Source of the DNA: Arachis hypogaea
Taxonomy: Eukaryota; Streptophyta; Magnoliopsida; Fabales; Fabaceae
Reading direction: 5' to 3'
DNA length: 64,000 nucleotides
NCBI RefSeq assembly: GCF_003086295.3
Contig: NC_092044.1
Coordinates: 71,166,528-71,230,527, forward strand
Below, in pieces: positions 1 to 10,370 of this stretch. The translations under genes were made by a program, and so were the position numbers. Each line of letters opens with the position of its first letter. Position 1 is the first letter of the stretch. The notes beneath the pieces are model-generated. The model ran no database searches and had not been told where the DNA came from. It saw nothing but the letters and a program-made list of their open reading frames with translations.

Positions 1-1207
1 TCCCCAAGCAACTGAAAATAAAATAGGATAAAAAGAAGAGAATATACTATAAATCTCAAAATATCAATGAAACTTAGTCCCAATTAGATGAGCGAGGCTA
101 GTAGCTTTTTGCCTCTGAACAGTTTTGGCATCTCACTTTATCCTTTGAAGTTCAGAATGATTGGCATCCATTAGGAACTCAGAATTTAGATAGTGTTGTT
201 GATTCTCCTAGTTCAGTATATTGATTCTTGAACACAGCTACTTTATGAGTCTTGGCCGTGGCCCTAAGCACTTTGTTTTCCAGTGTTACCACCGGATACA
301 TAAATGCCACAGACACATAACTGGGTGAACCCTTTTAGATTGTAATTCATCTTTGCTAAAGTCCCCAGTTAGAGGTGTCCAGAGTTCTTGAGCACACTCT
401 TTTTGCTTTGGATCACGATTTTAACCACTCAGTCTCAAGCTTTTCACTTGGACTTCATGCCACAAGCACATGGTTAGGGACAGCTTGATTTAGCTGCTTA
501 GGCCAGGATTTTGTTCCTTTGGGCCCTCCTATCCATTAATGCTCAAAGCCTTGGATCCTTTTTACCCTTGCCTTTTGGTTTTAAGGGCTATTGGCTTTTT
601 CTGCTTGCTTTTTCTTTTTTCTTTCTTTATTTTTTTCGTTTTTTTTGCTACTTTTTTTCCCGCAAGCTTTGTATTTTTCGTTGCTTTTTCTTGCTTCAAG
701 AATCAATTTTATGATTTTTTAGATTATCAATAACATTTCTCTTTTTTCATTATTCTGTCAAAAGCCAACAACAATTTTAACATTCATAAACTTCACTATA
801 AAAAATATGCACTGTTCAAGCATTCATTCAGAAAACAAAAAGTATTGCCACCACATCAAAATAATTAAACTAATTTCAAGATAAAATTTGAAATTCATGT
901 ACTTCTTATTCTTTTGTAATTAGGAACATTTTTCATTTAAGAAAGGTAAATGATTCATGGAATTATTCATAGCTTTAAGACATAGACACTAGACACTAAT
1001 GATCATGTAATGAAGCTAAAACATAGTCAAATATAAAGCATAAAAATCGAAAAATAGAAAAATAAGAACAAGGAAATTAAAGAACGGGTCCACCTTAGTG
1101 ATGGCGGCTAGTTCTTCCTCTTGAAGATCTTATGGAGTGCTTGACCTCCTCAATGTCTCTTCCTTGCCTTTTGCTCTTCCCTCATGGCTCTTTGGTCCTT
1201 TCTAATT
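1..1207 (-). mobile_element. 3' non-coding internal region of a family-A-like LTR element
   Basis: The first 110 bases match the segment at 22640-22720, which lies just inside the 3' LTR of element A1. The window therefore opens inside a minus-strand family-A-like element whose 3' LTR is off the left edge. I see no open frame of note. Positions 590-670 are T-rich, and the short ORFs there are low-complexity (Phe-rich). The family and orientation are inferred from this shared segment. Confidence 0.6.
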
Positions 1208-1526
1208 TCATGGAGGATAATGGAATGCTCTTAGTGCTCCATCCTTAGTTGCTCCATGTTGGAACTCAAATCTCCTAAGGAGGTATTTGAGTTGCTCCCA
1301 ATAGTTGTGTGGAGGAAAATGCATCCCTTGAGGTATCTCAGGGGTTTCTTGATGAGGGACTACCTCATGCTCTTGTTGAGGTCCATGAGTGGGCTCTCTT
1401 GTTTGCTCCATCCTCTTTTTAGTGATGGGCTCTTGAGATGAATCTCTCCATCTCCCATGACTCGGAGGTAGAAGTCACTGCCTTCCCTTTCCTCTTTCTA
1501 GAGGTTTCTTCGGCCTTAGGTGCCAT
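1208..1526 (-). pseudogene. gag-like ORF fragment of a non-autonomous LTR element (first copy)
   Basis: On the minus strand an ATG at 1526 opens a short Lys/Arg-rich start (MAPKAEETSRKRKGKA). That frame stops soon after. A different frame continues with a Gln/Glu/Pro-rich stretch containing EPTHGPQQEHEVVPHQE and HFPPHNYWEQLKYLL. From memory this resembles a long ORF carried by legume Athila-type non-autonomous elements, often annotated as a putative plant transposon protein; no search was run. The ORF is short and frame-broken. A second copy at 2758-2990 has the same organisation, so the shortened form looks inherited by the family and not unique to this copy. Function unknown. Confidence 0.5.
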
Positions 1527-1919
1527 TAATGGTTATGAAAAAATAAAAAGGAACATTTTTTCCACACCAAACTTAAAAGGTTTGCTCGTCCCCGAGCAAA
1601 ATAAGAAAGAAAGGAGGAGAAGAAGAAGAAATAGAGGAGATGGAGGTGTGTGGGAATTTGGCCAAGGGGGTTAAGTGTTAGAGATGTGTGAAATAGAAGG
1701 TGGAAGGAGGGTTATTTATAGGGTAAAGGAGAGAGGGTAACCGTGTGGAGGATGGGTGGGTTTGGGAGGGGAATGGTTTGAATGTGAATGATGAGGTAGG
1801 TGGGTGTTGGGGAATAGTGTTATAGAAAGGTGTGTAGAAGAGGAAGAGTGAGGTGGGATAGGTGGGGATCCTGTGGGGTCCACAGATCCTGAGGAGTCAA
1901 GGATTTTGCATCCTTGCAC
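1527..1919. other. purine-rich leader upstream of the gag-like fragment
   Basis: No gene. It holds a CACCAAACTTA motif at 1564-1574, a GA-rich tract at 1605-1660 and G-rich plus-strand sequence to about 1860. On the minus strand this is the 5' side of the gag-like fragment. The same arrangement is seen at 2991-3230. Confidence 0.5.
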
Positions 1920-2180
1920 CTTGCTGGCGTGTAAACGCCCTCTGAGTGCTAATCCTGGCGTTTAAATGCCAAGTTGCTGCCTTTTTCTGGCGTTTAAACG
2001 GCAGTCTACTCCCCTTTTCTGGCGTTAAAATGCCCAGAAAGGTGCCAGACTGGGCGTTTAAACGCCCATTTTTATACCTTTACTGGCATTTAAACGCCAG
2101 TTTGCCTACCAATTCTGGCATTTAAATGCAGACTGCTGCCTATTTCTGGCGTTTAAATGCCTAGAATGGTGCCAGGCTGG
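1920..2180. repeat. array of TGGCGTTTAAACGCCA-type hairpin units
   Basis: About eight degenerate units of the palindrome TGGCGTTTAAACGCCA lie 25-40 bases apart, separated by spacers such as GCTGCC. Several keep both arms and can fold into short hairpins; others have one arm mutated. Similar units occur at 3230-3369, 14880-15020, 28955-29005 and in the U3 of family-A LTRs. Confidence 0.8.
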
Positions 2181-2762
2181 TGGTGCACGAAATCACAATC
2201 ACGCTTTTGCAATTCTGCACAACTAACCAACAAGTGCACTGGGTCGTCCAAGTAATACCTTATGTGAGTAAGGGTCGATCCCACGGAGATTGACGGCTTG
2301 AAGCAAGCTATGGTTATCTTGTAACTCTTAGTCAGGAGATTATCAATGAAAAGGGTTTTATTTGCAATAAAATAAAAGAACATGAAATAAAAGGTAGTTG
2401 TAATTCAGTAATGGAGAACAGGTTGAGGTTTTGGAGATGCTCCGTCTTTTGAATCTCTGCTTTCCCACTGTCTTCTTCTTCACGCACGCAAGGCTCCTTC
2501 CATGGCAAGCTGTGTGTTGGTGGATCATCGTTGTCAATGGCTACCATCAGTCCTCTCAGTGTAAATGGTCCAGCTACGGGTTTCGTAGGGCTAATCATCT
2601 GTCAGTTCTCACTAGTGTTGGAGTAAGATCCATTGATCCTTTTGCACACTGTCACTGCGCCCAATAGTCGTGATTTTGAAGCTCGTCATAGTCATCCCTT
2701 CCCGAATCCTACTCGGAATACCACATACAAGGTTTAGACTTTTCGGATCTCAGGAATGCTGC
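2181..2762 (-). mobile_element. truncated LTR of family A
   Basis: It starts with TGGTGCACGAAAT, the minus-strand terminus of a family-A LTR, and matches 27360-27950 closely. It breaks off in GAATGCTGCCAAT and continues as the gag-like fragment of the next segment. The five bases CCAAT are shared by the LTR and the fragment at the join. No PBS lies to its left, so this is not the 5' LTR of the element at 1-2180. About 580 of roughly 1700 bases remain. Confidence 0.8.
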
Positions 2763-2990
2763 CAATAGTTGTGTGGAGGAAATTACATCCCTTGAGGCAT
2801 CTCAGGGATCTCTTGATGAGGGACTTCCTCATGCTCTTGTTGAGTGCCATGAATAGGCTCTCTAGTTTGCTCCATCCTCTTCTTAGTGATGAACTTGTGA
2901 GATGAATCTCTCTATCCCCCATGACTCAGAGGTGGAAGCAATTGCCTTCCCTTTCCTCTTTTTAGAGGTTTCTCTGGCCTTAGGTGCCAT
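2758..2990 (-). pseudogene. gag-like ORF fragment (second copy)
   Basis: Parallel to 1208-1526. The minus-strand ATG lies at 2990, followed by a Lys-rich start, a stop, and a frame containing the HFPP/NYWEQL-type region up to the truncation at 2758. The two copies share the same order of pieces but differ at many bases, so they are old relatives and not a recent duplication. Broken at the LTR-A fragment. Function unknown. Confidence 0.45.
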
Positions 2991-3369
2991 AAATGGTTAT
3001 GGAAAAAAACAAAAAAGCAATGCTTTTACCACACCAAACTTAAAAGGTTTGCTCGTCCTCAAGCAAAAGAAGAAAGAAAGAAAGGAGTAGAAGAAGAAGA
3101 AAGTGGAGGAGATGGAGGTGTGTGAATGGGTGGGTTTGAGAGGGGAATGGTTTGACTTTGAATGGTGAGGTAGGTGGGGATCCTGTGGGGTCCACAGATC
3201 CTGAGGGGTTAAGAATTTCTCATCCCTGCTCTATTTGGGTATGTACACGCCTTAGAGTGCAATTCTGGCAATTAAACGCCAGTCTGTTGCCCTGTTCTGG
3301 CATTTAAACGCCAGCTTTTTTTCCTGTTCTGGCGTTTAAACGCTACACTGCTGCGTGTTTTTGGCGTTT
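2991..3369. repeat. leader with TGGCGTTTAAACGCCA-type hairpin units (second copy)
   Basis: A CACCAAACTTA motif near 3031 and a GA-rich tract at 3065-3120 are followed by four hairpin units at about 3255-3369. The last unit is cut after TTTTTGGCGTTT, where family-D LTR sequence starts. No coding potential seen. Confidence 0.65.
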
Positions 3370-4191
3370 CTACTTCTACCTTTCAATTCCTTGTTGTTAC
3401 ATTCATTCTTCTTCTATTCTTTTGTTGTAATTTTCTTTATGTTATTTCTATATTTTGTTGTAGATCTACTCTTGTTCCTTCTCTTTTCTTTCAATTCAAT
3501 TTGAGGTAATTCATAATAATTGTGTTTTTTTTGATTGTTGTTGTTAATTCCTTGCAATAATTGTTGTTAGATTCTATTCTTGTTGTCAATTTGCTTTGCT
3601 TTTCTTTTGTACCTTCCAAGTGTTTGATGAAATGCTTGGTTGGGTTTTAGTATAGGTTTTATTCTTCTTGGCTTTGGTTTAGTAATTAGTGACTCTTAAG
3701 TTATCTTTGATAATTAGAAGTTGCTAATTGATTTGAATGCCTCTAAAGCTAGTCTTTCCTTTAGAAGTTGATTAGGACTTGAGGAATCAAATTGATTCAT
3801 CCACTTGACTTTCCTCTATGGTTAGAGGTTAACTAAGTGGTAGCAATGAACAATTTGTTGTCACAATTGAGGAGGATAACTAGGATAGGACTTCTAGTTC
3901 TCATATCTTGCCAAGAGCTTTGTTAGTTGTTGGTTTATTTCTTTTGCAATTTACATTTCTTGTCTATTATCTTAAAAACCCCAAAATACATCTCATAACC
4001 AATAACAAGAACACTTTATTGTAATTCCTAGGGAGAACGACCCGAGGTTCAATACTTCAGTTTATAAATTTAGGGGTTTGTACTAGTGACAAACAATTTT
4101 TTGTATGAAAATATTAGTGTTGGTTAAGAAACTATACTTGCAACGAGATTTCATTTGTAAAATTCTAAACCGTCAAAGAATCCAATCATCA
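3370..4191 (+). mobile_element. family-D element D1: 3' part of its 5' LTR
   Basis: This matches the last 820 bases of the complete family-D LTR at 5346-6819, ending CCAATCATCA, and is followed directly by a primer-binding site. The 5' 650 bases of the LTR are missing; the break falls at a hairpin unit of the preceding element. Confidence 0.88.
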
Positions 4192-4194
4192 AAA

Positions 4195-4212
4195 TGGCGC
4201 CGTTGCCGGGGA
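4195..4212 (+). promoter_or_regulatory. primer-binding site, tRNA-Asp type (D1)
   Basis: TGGCGCCGTTGCCGGGGA starts three bases after the LTR end and is complementary to the 3' end of plant tRNA-Asp. That primer is typical of Athila-lineage Ty3/gypsy elements. This is the best-preserved PBS in the window. Confidence 0.88.
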
Positions 4213-4713
4213 AGTTTAAGCTTATCAAAGATTCAAATTTCAAGTTCACTTGACCAAATATGCATCCTACCTTGACCCTAGCCCCATTACAACCTATGAA
4301 AAGACCTCATGATATATGTATGCATGCATGAAATATTTGTTGATTGTTAGAAGAAAAACAAATCTTGGAAAGCATGATTAGGAGAGAATTGAGTGAATCA
4401 ACCCTAAACACTTGAGCAAATAGAGTGCAAACACATCCGGTAAGGGTTTGATTCTCAATTACATGTTTGCACCTACAATCATAACTTTTCATGCAAGTTT
4501 GTAAAAATATTTAATAACTCAATCCAATTGTGGATTAGACTCGCTAGTTCTTAGCCCTTGTACATAGCTGCTTCTTGGGAATTGATTTATTTTGACCAAA
4601 ATTGCATTCATTTAGATAGTTGCAGTTAGTTAGTTTCCATTGAATAAATTCCATACCTTTGCTTCACTCTTGGTTTAAGCATGAAGACATTCTTGGTTTA
4701 AGTGTGGGGAGGT
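4213..4713 (+). mobile_element. D1 residual internal region with PPT
   Basis: It corresponds to 11350-11852, the last 500 bases of the D2 internal region, joined straight onto the PBS. About 4.5 kb, including the whole ORF, has been lost. GGAA is common to both sides of the join, which fits a microhomology-mediated deletion. It ends with the polypurine tract TTTAAGTGTGGGGAGG at 4697-4712, just before the next LTR. Confidence 0.85.
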
Positions 4714-5342
4714 TGATAAACCCCATTTGTAGGGTTTATTCTTTATTGATTTTAGGGGATTTTATGACCTTTTACCCACATTTATTCAATGAATTAGCAT
4801 GATTTTGTGATTGTCACCTTATTTGTGATTAGATGTGAAAACATGCTTTTTAGGCCTTTAACTTGATGATTTTAATCTCACTTTGATTCCACTAGATGCC
4901 TTGATGTGTTTGTTAGTGATTTCAGATTGAAAAGGCTAGGAATGGATCAAAGGAGTGAAGAGGAAAGCATGCAAAGTGGAGAAGATCATGAAAAGTCAAA
5001 GATTTAAACTCGCCCATGGACGCGCGGCGCACACCTGGCGCTTATGCGCGCATTGCGAATCACCCCATGGACACGTATGCGTGCTGTGCGCGTACGCGTC
5101 GGTGCTGGTTTGTGATTTTTTAATGAAAATATGGCTAGCGAATTCAGAAGGGTTGTGGGGCCCAATCCTAACCAACTTTGGCACCTAAACTGCTATTTAA
5201 AGCCAAGGATTAAAGAGAAAAAGGGATTCCAACCATTCACACTCATTAGGATTAGTTTAGAGTTAGTTTTAGAGAGAGAAGCTCTCACTTCTCTCTAGGA
5301 TTAGGATTAGGATTATGTTTCGTTCTTAGATCTAGATTTTAA
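4714..5342 (+). mobile_element. D1 3' LTR, truncated
   Basis: It starts TGATAAACC after the PPT and matches the first 630 bases of the D2 LTR. It includes the GC-rich hairpin array (5020-5105) and a TATA-like TATTTAAA near 5192. It stops in GATTTTAA at 5342, and GGT plus a complete new LTR follow. Confidence 0.88.
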
Positions 5343-5700
5343 GGTTGATAAACCCCATTTGTAGGGTTTATCTTGTATTGATTTTAGGGGATTTTATGAC
5401 CTTTTACCCATATTTATCCAATGAATTAGCATGATTTTGTGATTGTCTTCTTATTTGTGCTTAGATGTGAAAACATGCTTTTTAGGCCTTTAACTTGATG
5501 ATTTTAATCTCCCTTTGATTCCACTAGATGCCTTGATGTGTTTGTTAGTGATTTCAGATTGAAAAGGCTAGGAATGGATCAAAGGAGTGAAGAGGAAAGC
5601 ATGCAAAGTGGAGAAGATCTTGAAAAGTCAAAGATTTGAACTCGCCCATGGACGCACGCGTGCACCTGGCGCTTACGCGCGCATTGCGAATCACCCTATG

Positions 5701-5731
5701 GACGCGTACGCGTGCTGTGCGCGTACGCGTC
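5701..5731. repeat. perfect 12-bp-stem hairpin in the U3 of the D2 LTR
   Basis: Arms GACGCGTACGCG (5701-5712) and CGCGTACGCGTC (5720-5731) are exact reverse complements around a 7-base loop. Each arm contains or borders the 12-base palindrome ACGCGTACGCGT. Degenerate copies lie just upstream (5650-5690) and in the other D LTRs at 5030-5105 and 12160-12240. Confidence 0.92.
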
Positions 5732-5824
5732 AGTGCTGGTTTGTGATTTTTTAATGAAAATGTGGCCAGCAAATTTAGAAGGGTTGTGGGGCCCACTCCC
5801 AACCAACTTTGACGCCTAAACTGC

Positions 5825-5832
5825 TATTTAAA
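5825..5832 (+). promoter_or_regulatory. TATA-like box of the D2 LTR
   Basis: TATTTAAA lies about 95 bases downstream of the hairpin and upstream of a conserved CTCTCACTTCTCTC stretch. Its place in the LTR suits an RNA polymerase II promoter at the U3/R border. The start site is not proven. Confidence 0.5.
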
Positions 5833-6822
5833 GCCAAGGATTGAAGAGAAAAGGGGATTCCAGCCATTCACACTCATTAAGATTAGTTTAGAGTTAGTTT
5901 TAGAGAGAAAAGCTCTCACTTCTCTCTAGGATTAGGATTAGGATTAGGTTTAGTTCTTAGATCTAGATTTTAATTCTTCTTCTTCTACTTTTACCTTTCA
6001 ATTCCTTGTTGTTACATTCATTCTTCTTCTATTCTTTTGTTGTAATTTCCTTTATGTTGTTTCTATATTTTATTGTAGATCTACTCTTGTTCCTTCTCTT
6101 TTCTTTCAATTCAATTTGAGGTAATTCATAATAATTGTGTTTCTTTTGATTGTTGTTGTTAATTCCTTACAATAATTGTTGTTAGATTCTATTCTTGTTG
6201 TCAATTTGCTTTGCTTTTCTTTTGTACCTTCCAAGTGTTTGATGAAATGCTTGGTTGGGTTTTAGTGTAGGTTTTGTTCCTCTTGGCTTTGGTTGAGTAA
6301 TTAGTGACTCTTGAGTTATCTAATTCCTTTGTTGATTGATAATTAGAAGTTGCTAATTGATTTGAATGCCTTTAAAGCTAGTCTTTCCTTTAGAAGTTGA
6401 TTAGGACTTGAGGAATCAAATTGATTCATCCACTTGACTTTCCTCCATGGTTAGATGTTAACTAAGTGGTAGCAATGAACAATTTGTGGTCACAATTGAG
6501 GAGGATAACTAGGATAGGACTTCTAGTTCTCATATCTTGCCAAGAGCTTTGTTAGTTGTTAGTTTATTTCTTTTGCAATTTACATTTCTTGTCTATTATC
6601 TTAAAAACCCCAAAACACATCTCATAACCAATAACAAGAACTCTTTATTGTAATTCCTAGGGAGAACGACCCGAGGTTCAATACTTCGGTTTATAAATTT
6701 AGGGGTCTGTACTAGTGACAAACAATTTTTTGTATGAAAGGATTAGTGTTGGTTTAGAAACTATACTTGCAACGAGATTTCATTTGTAAAATTCTAAACC
6801 GTCAAAAATCCAATCATCAAAA

Positions 6823-6840
6823 TGGCGCTGTTGCCGGGGA
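6823..6840 (+). promoter_or_regulatory. primer-binding site, tRNA-Asp type (D2)
   Basis: TGGCGCTGTTGCCGGGGA has one mismatch to the tRNA-Asp complement seen in D1 and lies three bases after the LTR. Confidence 0.87.
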
Positions 6841-6980
6841 ATTGCAATGGTGTTATGTTATTGGTTATTGTATATATGTGAATAGTGTGAATATCTTACT
6901 TTTTGCTTTATTTGCTAGTTGTAGAATTTTATTTCTCTTGTTTTCTATTATCTTTTGATTTTTTGTTTTCTCTTTTCACT

Positions 6981-8870
6981 ATGAATTCTCATTTTGGCTA
7001 TGAGTGTGATTACAACTATGTTGTAGGGGGTGAGAACTTCAATGAGAATGTGTATCAAGGATGGGACAATCAAAGGTGGGAGGAGCCATATGCGTATGAC
7101 CAATCCTCATGGCAACAACCTCCACCAATGCACTATGAAGAAGAGCCATTCTATGATGCATATCAATCCAATGGTTATGGTGAATCCACTTGTGACTTTC
7201 AAGAACCACCACCATATCCCTATGAGTCATATCCTCAACATGATCCTCAACCACACTCACAAGCCTATTTTCACCAAACACCTCCATATGACCTTGATCC
7301 ATATCCACCATACCAACCACCTTTTGAGCCATATGAGTCAAACATCGAGCCGCCACCATTCCAACCTCAATACTTCCAAGAACCACCCCCAATATATGAA
7401 CATTTTCAATCACAAGATGAATTCTACCTTCTACCACAACCTCACATGGAAGAATATTCATGTTCATCGATCCAAGAGCCATATGATCCTAATCATGATA
7501 TCCAAGCAGAACAAGAGTCAAGGGATCATCTCAAGAAAGCATTGGATCAATTTCAAGCAACCATGGAGCATGTTGTGCAACAAGTGGAAAAAGTGGAGAA
7601 TATTGAAACACCACACCCTAATTATGATAAACCACCTTCCTATTATGAACCCTTCCCCAACATGATGAACCCTCCCATCCACCCCAACCTCCAATAGATG
7701 ACATCCTTGATGTCCTTGTGCAAGGACAAGAGGAGATGACAAGGGATGTGCAACAATTCATGACCGCCTTGGACGAGGTGGTAAACCGGCTAACATCCCA
7801 ACTTTTGGACACTCAAGGAACTCCCATGGCTACATATGGAGAATCAAAAGAAGAGCATAGGATGAAGGAGAGATTGGAAACTCCGGTGGAAAAGGAGGAA
7901 TGTTATTTTGTGTTAGAACAATTGGAGGAACCTATGATCATTGAAGAAAAGGAGGAGATGGTTGAAGACTTAGGAGATGCGGAACCCCCATGGGAACCAA
8001 AAATTATAGAAAACTCCTCCAAGAAGATTGAAGTTAGTGTTGAGGAAGAATATGCACAACCTCTAAAGCATATCCCATATGAAAACTTGGAAGGAATAGA
8101 GAAAGAATTGAGTTCCCTTGGTGATGAAGATCAAGTATTAAATCCTAATGGTGGTGAATCCTTTGAAATTAAAGAACCTTCTCCCGATGAAGAAGAAAGC
8201 AATGTGGAGGTAGATTTTCTTGCAACCTCCCATTTATGATTTAAGTGATGGAGAAGAGTTAGATGGAATTGATGAACAAAGGATTAAATTTGAAAAATCT
8301 TGTGAAGAGGTGGAAATCCTTAAAAAAAGAAGGACGGGAGGTGAATACGCTTTGTCAAGATCTTTGGAAGCTTCTTTGCCTAGGTTGTCATCTATTCCTT
8401 CACTTGAGTGGGTAAAACTCATTTCTATTAGCTTCATTGTCCCACTTGAGTATGGTTTGCTTGAAACGGATGGTCAACTTAGGATGATTTGTGGGATAAA
8501 GCGTAAGAGAAGAATATTTAGTGGTTGGCATTGCAAATCAAGGCTCATTTTAGTTGATACTTCAAGGCTTAGATGTTAGGGTTGGGCTAGTGCTCAATTG
8601 AATGGGTCTAAAAGGAGAGTTTGGTATCACCTTGAGAATTCCTCTTGCTTACCACCCGGATGGATCAATAATGATGATCAACTTCAAGACAGGTGTGAAA
8701 ATAAAGTGTGGGATCCCGGATCGCACAAGAAGAATCAATTTTGGGAGCCCCAAGCTTGTGAAGAACTCCGTCAACACTTGGCTCAATCCATAAGAAATCT
8801 TGGGGCACAATGGAGAACCAAGCATTGGTGGGAGTTCCAAGATGAATACAAGCACAAGCCACCTTGATAA
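6981..8870 (+). pseudogene. long Pro/Tyr/Gln-rich ORF of family D, unknown function
   Basis: The likely start is the ATG at 6981 (MNSHFGYECDYN), 140 bases after the PBS. The product would be about 630 residues. Residues 1-180 are rich in Pro, Tyr, Gln and Glu and look disordered. Residues 190-220 (HLKKALDQFQATMEHVVQQV) look like a short coiled coil. A Glu/Lys-rich acidic region follows. The C-terminus is Trp-rich (WDPGSHKKNQFWEPQ, then AQWRTKHWWEFQDEYKHKPP). The frame is broken by a frameshift near 7660-7690, another near 8216 and a TAG at 8577, so this copy is dead. No Gag, zinc knuckle, protease or RT motif is seen. I recall similar ORFs in legume repeats but know of no assigned function. 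Its position directly after the PBS suggests a gag-replacing product; that is inference. Confidence 0.65.
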
Positions 8871-9129
8871 GGAGCTCCCCATAAGTCCAACTTAAGGACA
8901 ATAAACAAAAGTGCTAGGTGGGAGACAACCCACCATGGTAATATCTTTTCATTTTTCCTTTTGTAAATATTGGTAGGAATTAGCTTGATTTCATGTTTTG
9001 TTTAGTTAGTTGAGTATAGTTGGTAGTATAATATGTTAAATAAGGTTTTAGGGTGTTTTGGTAGCTGTTTGGAGGTTTGGAATGCTTGGATTTGTGCAAA
9101 AATATAGAAAAATTTTGAAAAATAGAGCA
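8871..9129 (+). other. D2 internal, non-coding after the ORF
   Basis: This holds the end of the ORF region and the phrase GCTAGGTGGGAGACAACCCA at 8913-8932, then AT-rich sequence with TTAGTTAGT repeats. No gene seen. Confidence 0.6.
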
Positions 9130-9430
9130 CCATCCACGCGTACGCATACCTGGCGTGTACGCGCAATCCAGCATTTTCGACCATCCACGCGCACGCGCAC
9201 ATGATGCGTACGCGTGGATGAAGAATGTTCCACCCCCAGTCAAAAGACCCGAGAGTTGGGCCTGCATTGTGTGGAAATTGGGCCTGAGGCATAAACCAAC
9301 TCACGCGCACGAGCACATGCCACGTAAGTGCCACTTTCGAAATAAGCCATCGACGCGGATGCACCTTGTACGTGAACGCGTCGTATCCATTGCACCACCA
9401 TCCTCGCGCGCGCGCCATGCGTCTGTACGT
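9130..9430. repeat. CpG-rich palindromic cluster inside D2
   Basis: Several ACGCG/CGCGT units (9135-9220 and 9300-9425), including CACGCGTACGCATACC- and GATGCGTACGCGTGGAT-type arms, sit in otherwise AT-rich DNA. They resemble the U3 hairpin units of the same family, but this cluster is internal, downstream of the ORF. The overlapping Arg/His-rich ORFs on both strands are composition shadows. Confidence 0.7.
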
Positions 9431-10353
9431 GCAGATTCCCTTCCTTCACTACATTTCTTTTCCCCTCTTCTTTCCATTTCTTTCATTCTCCTTTCTTCTT
9501 CCCTTCTTCTACACCTCATCCAACACTCCCAACACCATTGATAACCATTTATTTTAGTTAACTAATTAGTTAGTTAGTTAGTCGATTAGTTAGTTTTAGT
9601 TAGTTTTCATTTCATTTTCTCTTTTTCATTGTCAGTGTTGGATTGTTATTCTTGTTTACCATTAATTGTTGCTGAGTATTAAAAAAGGATGTTATCTTAA
9701 CATCATTATGTTTATAATCTTTGTTAGATTCTATGATTGAGGTTATATTTTGCTACTTGATTTTGAGTTTTTCATACTTACCTTTTGAAAAAATACCAAG
9801 TGATGAGAATTGCCTTCGAGCTTGTGACTCTTCTTGAATTACATGATTTGGCCACCATGTGATTTGAGCCTTATTCTTTTGTTTAGGCAATTTCTTGATG
9901 AATGTTGAGCATTTACTTCAATGCATTGTATGTCATGATCATATGCATCCATATGTGTTTGACTTGAATGCTTTCATGCTTCTTTAATGCTTGTCTTACC
10001 TTACAAGTTTACTTAAAGCATCTCAAGAACACTAGGATAAGTGAGGTGTATACTTCTTTTCTGACATCATTTTTATGTTAGTGTGCATTCTAAACCGCGT
10101 AATTTAGAATTCACACGCTTATTTGTCATTAATGTCACACTAATTCACTCACTCATTCCTAGTGATTAGTACCTTATTCCAACAATGTATGCTTCCTTGC
10201 TTATATATCTTCTCATCTTATGGTGTTATATTTCTGTTTTTCATGATGGGTGCACCACAAGAAATAATGGAAGCAAGACTAAGAACACGCAGCAATCCGA
10301 AGATTCGCCGTACTCCCTTGCTCATCCTTGAATGCACCGAGGACGATGCAAAC
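9431..10353 (+). other. D2 internal, mostly non-coding, small ORF at its end
   Basis: A C/T-rich stretch (9440-9530) is followed by TTAGTTAGT repeats (9556-9605) and AT-rich sequence. A small ORF starting at the ATG at 10243 (MGAPQEIMEARLRTRSNP...) ends in the stop at 10357-10359, inside a PPT-like motif. It is basic and about 38 residues long; I do not recognise it and cannot show that it is translated. Confidence 0.4.
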
Positions 10354-10370
10354 TTTTAAGTGTGGGGAGG
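10354..10370 (+). promoter_or_regulatory. second, internal polypurine-tract-like motif of D2
   Basis: TTTAAGTGTGGGGAGG, identical over 16 bases to the true PPT at 11836-11851, lies about 1.48 kb upstream of the 3' LTR. It could act as an internal plus-strand priming site or be a relic of an internal duplication. Confidence 0.65.

Larger units (their letters stand above)
5346..6819 (+). repeat. D2 5' LTR
   Basis: A 1474-bp LTR bounded by TGATAAACC and CAATCATCA, followed after three bases by the PBS. It carries a GC-rich hairpin array at 5645-5735, a TATA-like box at 5825-5832 and AGGATTA repeats near 5928-5950. The three bases before it (GGT) are the same as those between PPT and LTR at 4711-4713 and 11850-11852. 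Confidence 0.92.

Noticed and set aside
1920..2180. Regularly spaced short repeats that could suggest a CRISPR array
   Set aside because: Units are degenerate palindromes of about 16 bases with uneven, related spacers, in plant retroelement DNA, with no cas genes.
4195..4212. Match to a tRNA-Asp 3' end, considered as a tRNA gene
   Set aside because: Only the last 18 bases match and they follow an LTR end; this is a primer-binding site. I saw no tRNA, rRNA or other RNA gene.
5299..5320. AGGATTAGGATTAGGATTA repeats that recall telomeric DNA (also 5928, 12434, 22789)
   Set aside because: They are part of every D LTR and the unit is not the plant telomere unit TTTAGGG.
7030..7665. 211-codon His/Met-rich plus-strand ORF and 147-codon minus-strand ORF
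   Set aside because: Out-of-frame shadows of the 6981-8870 ORF, arising from its repetitive CCA/CAT codons.
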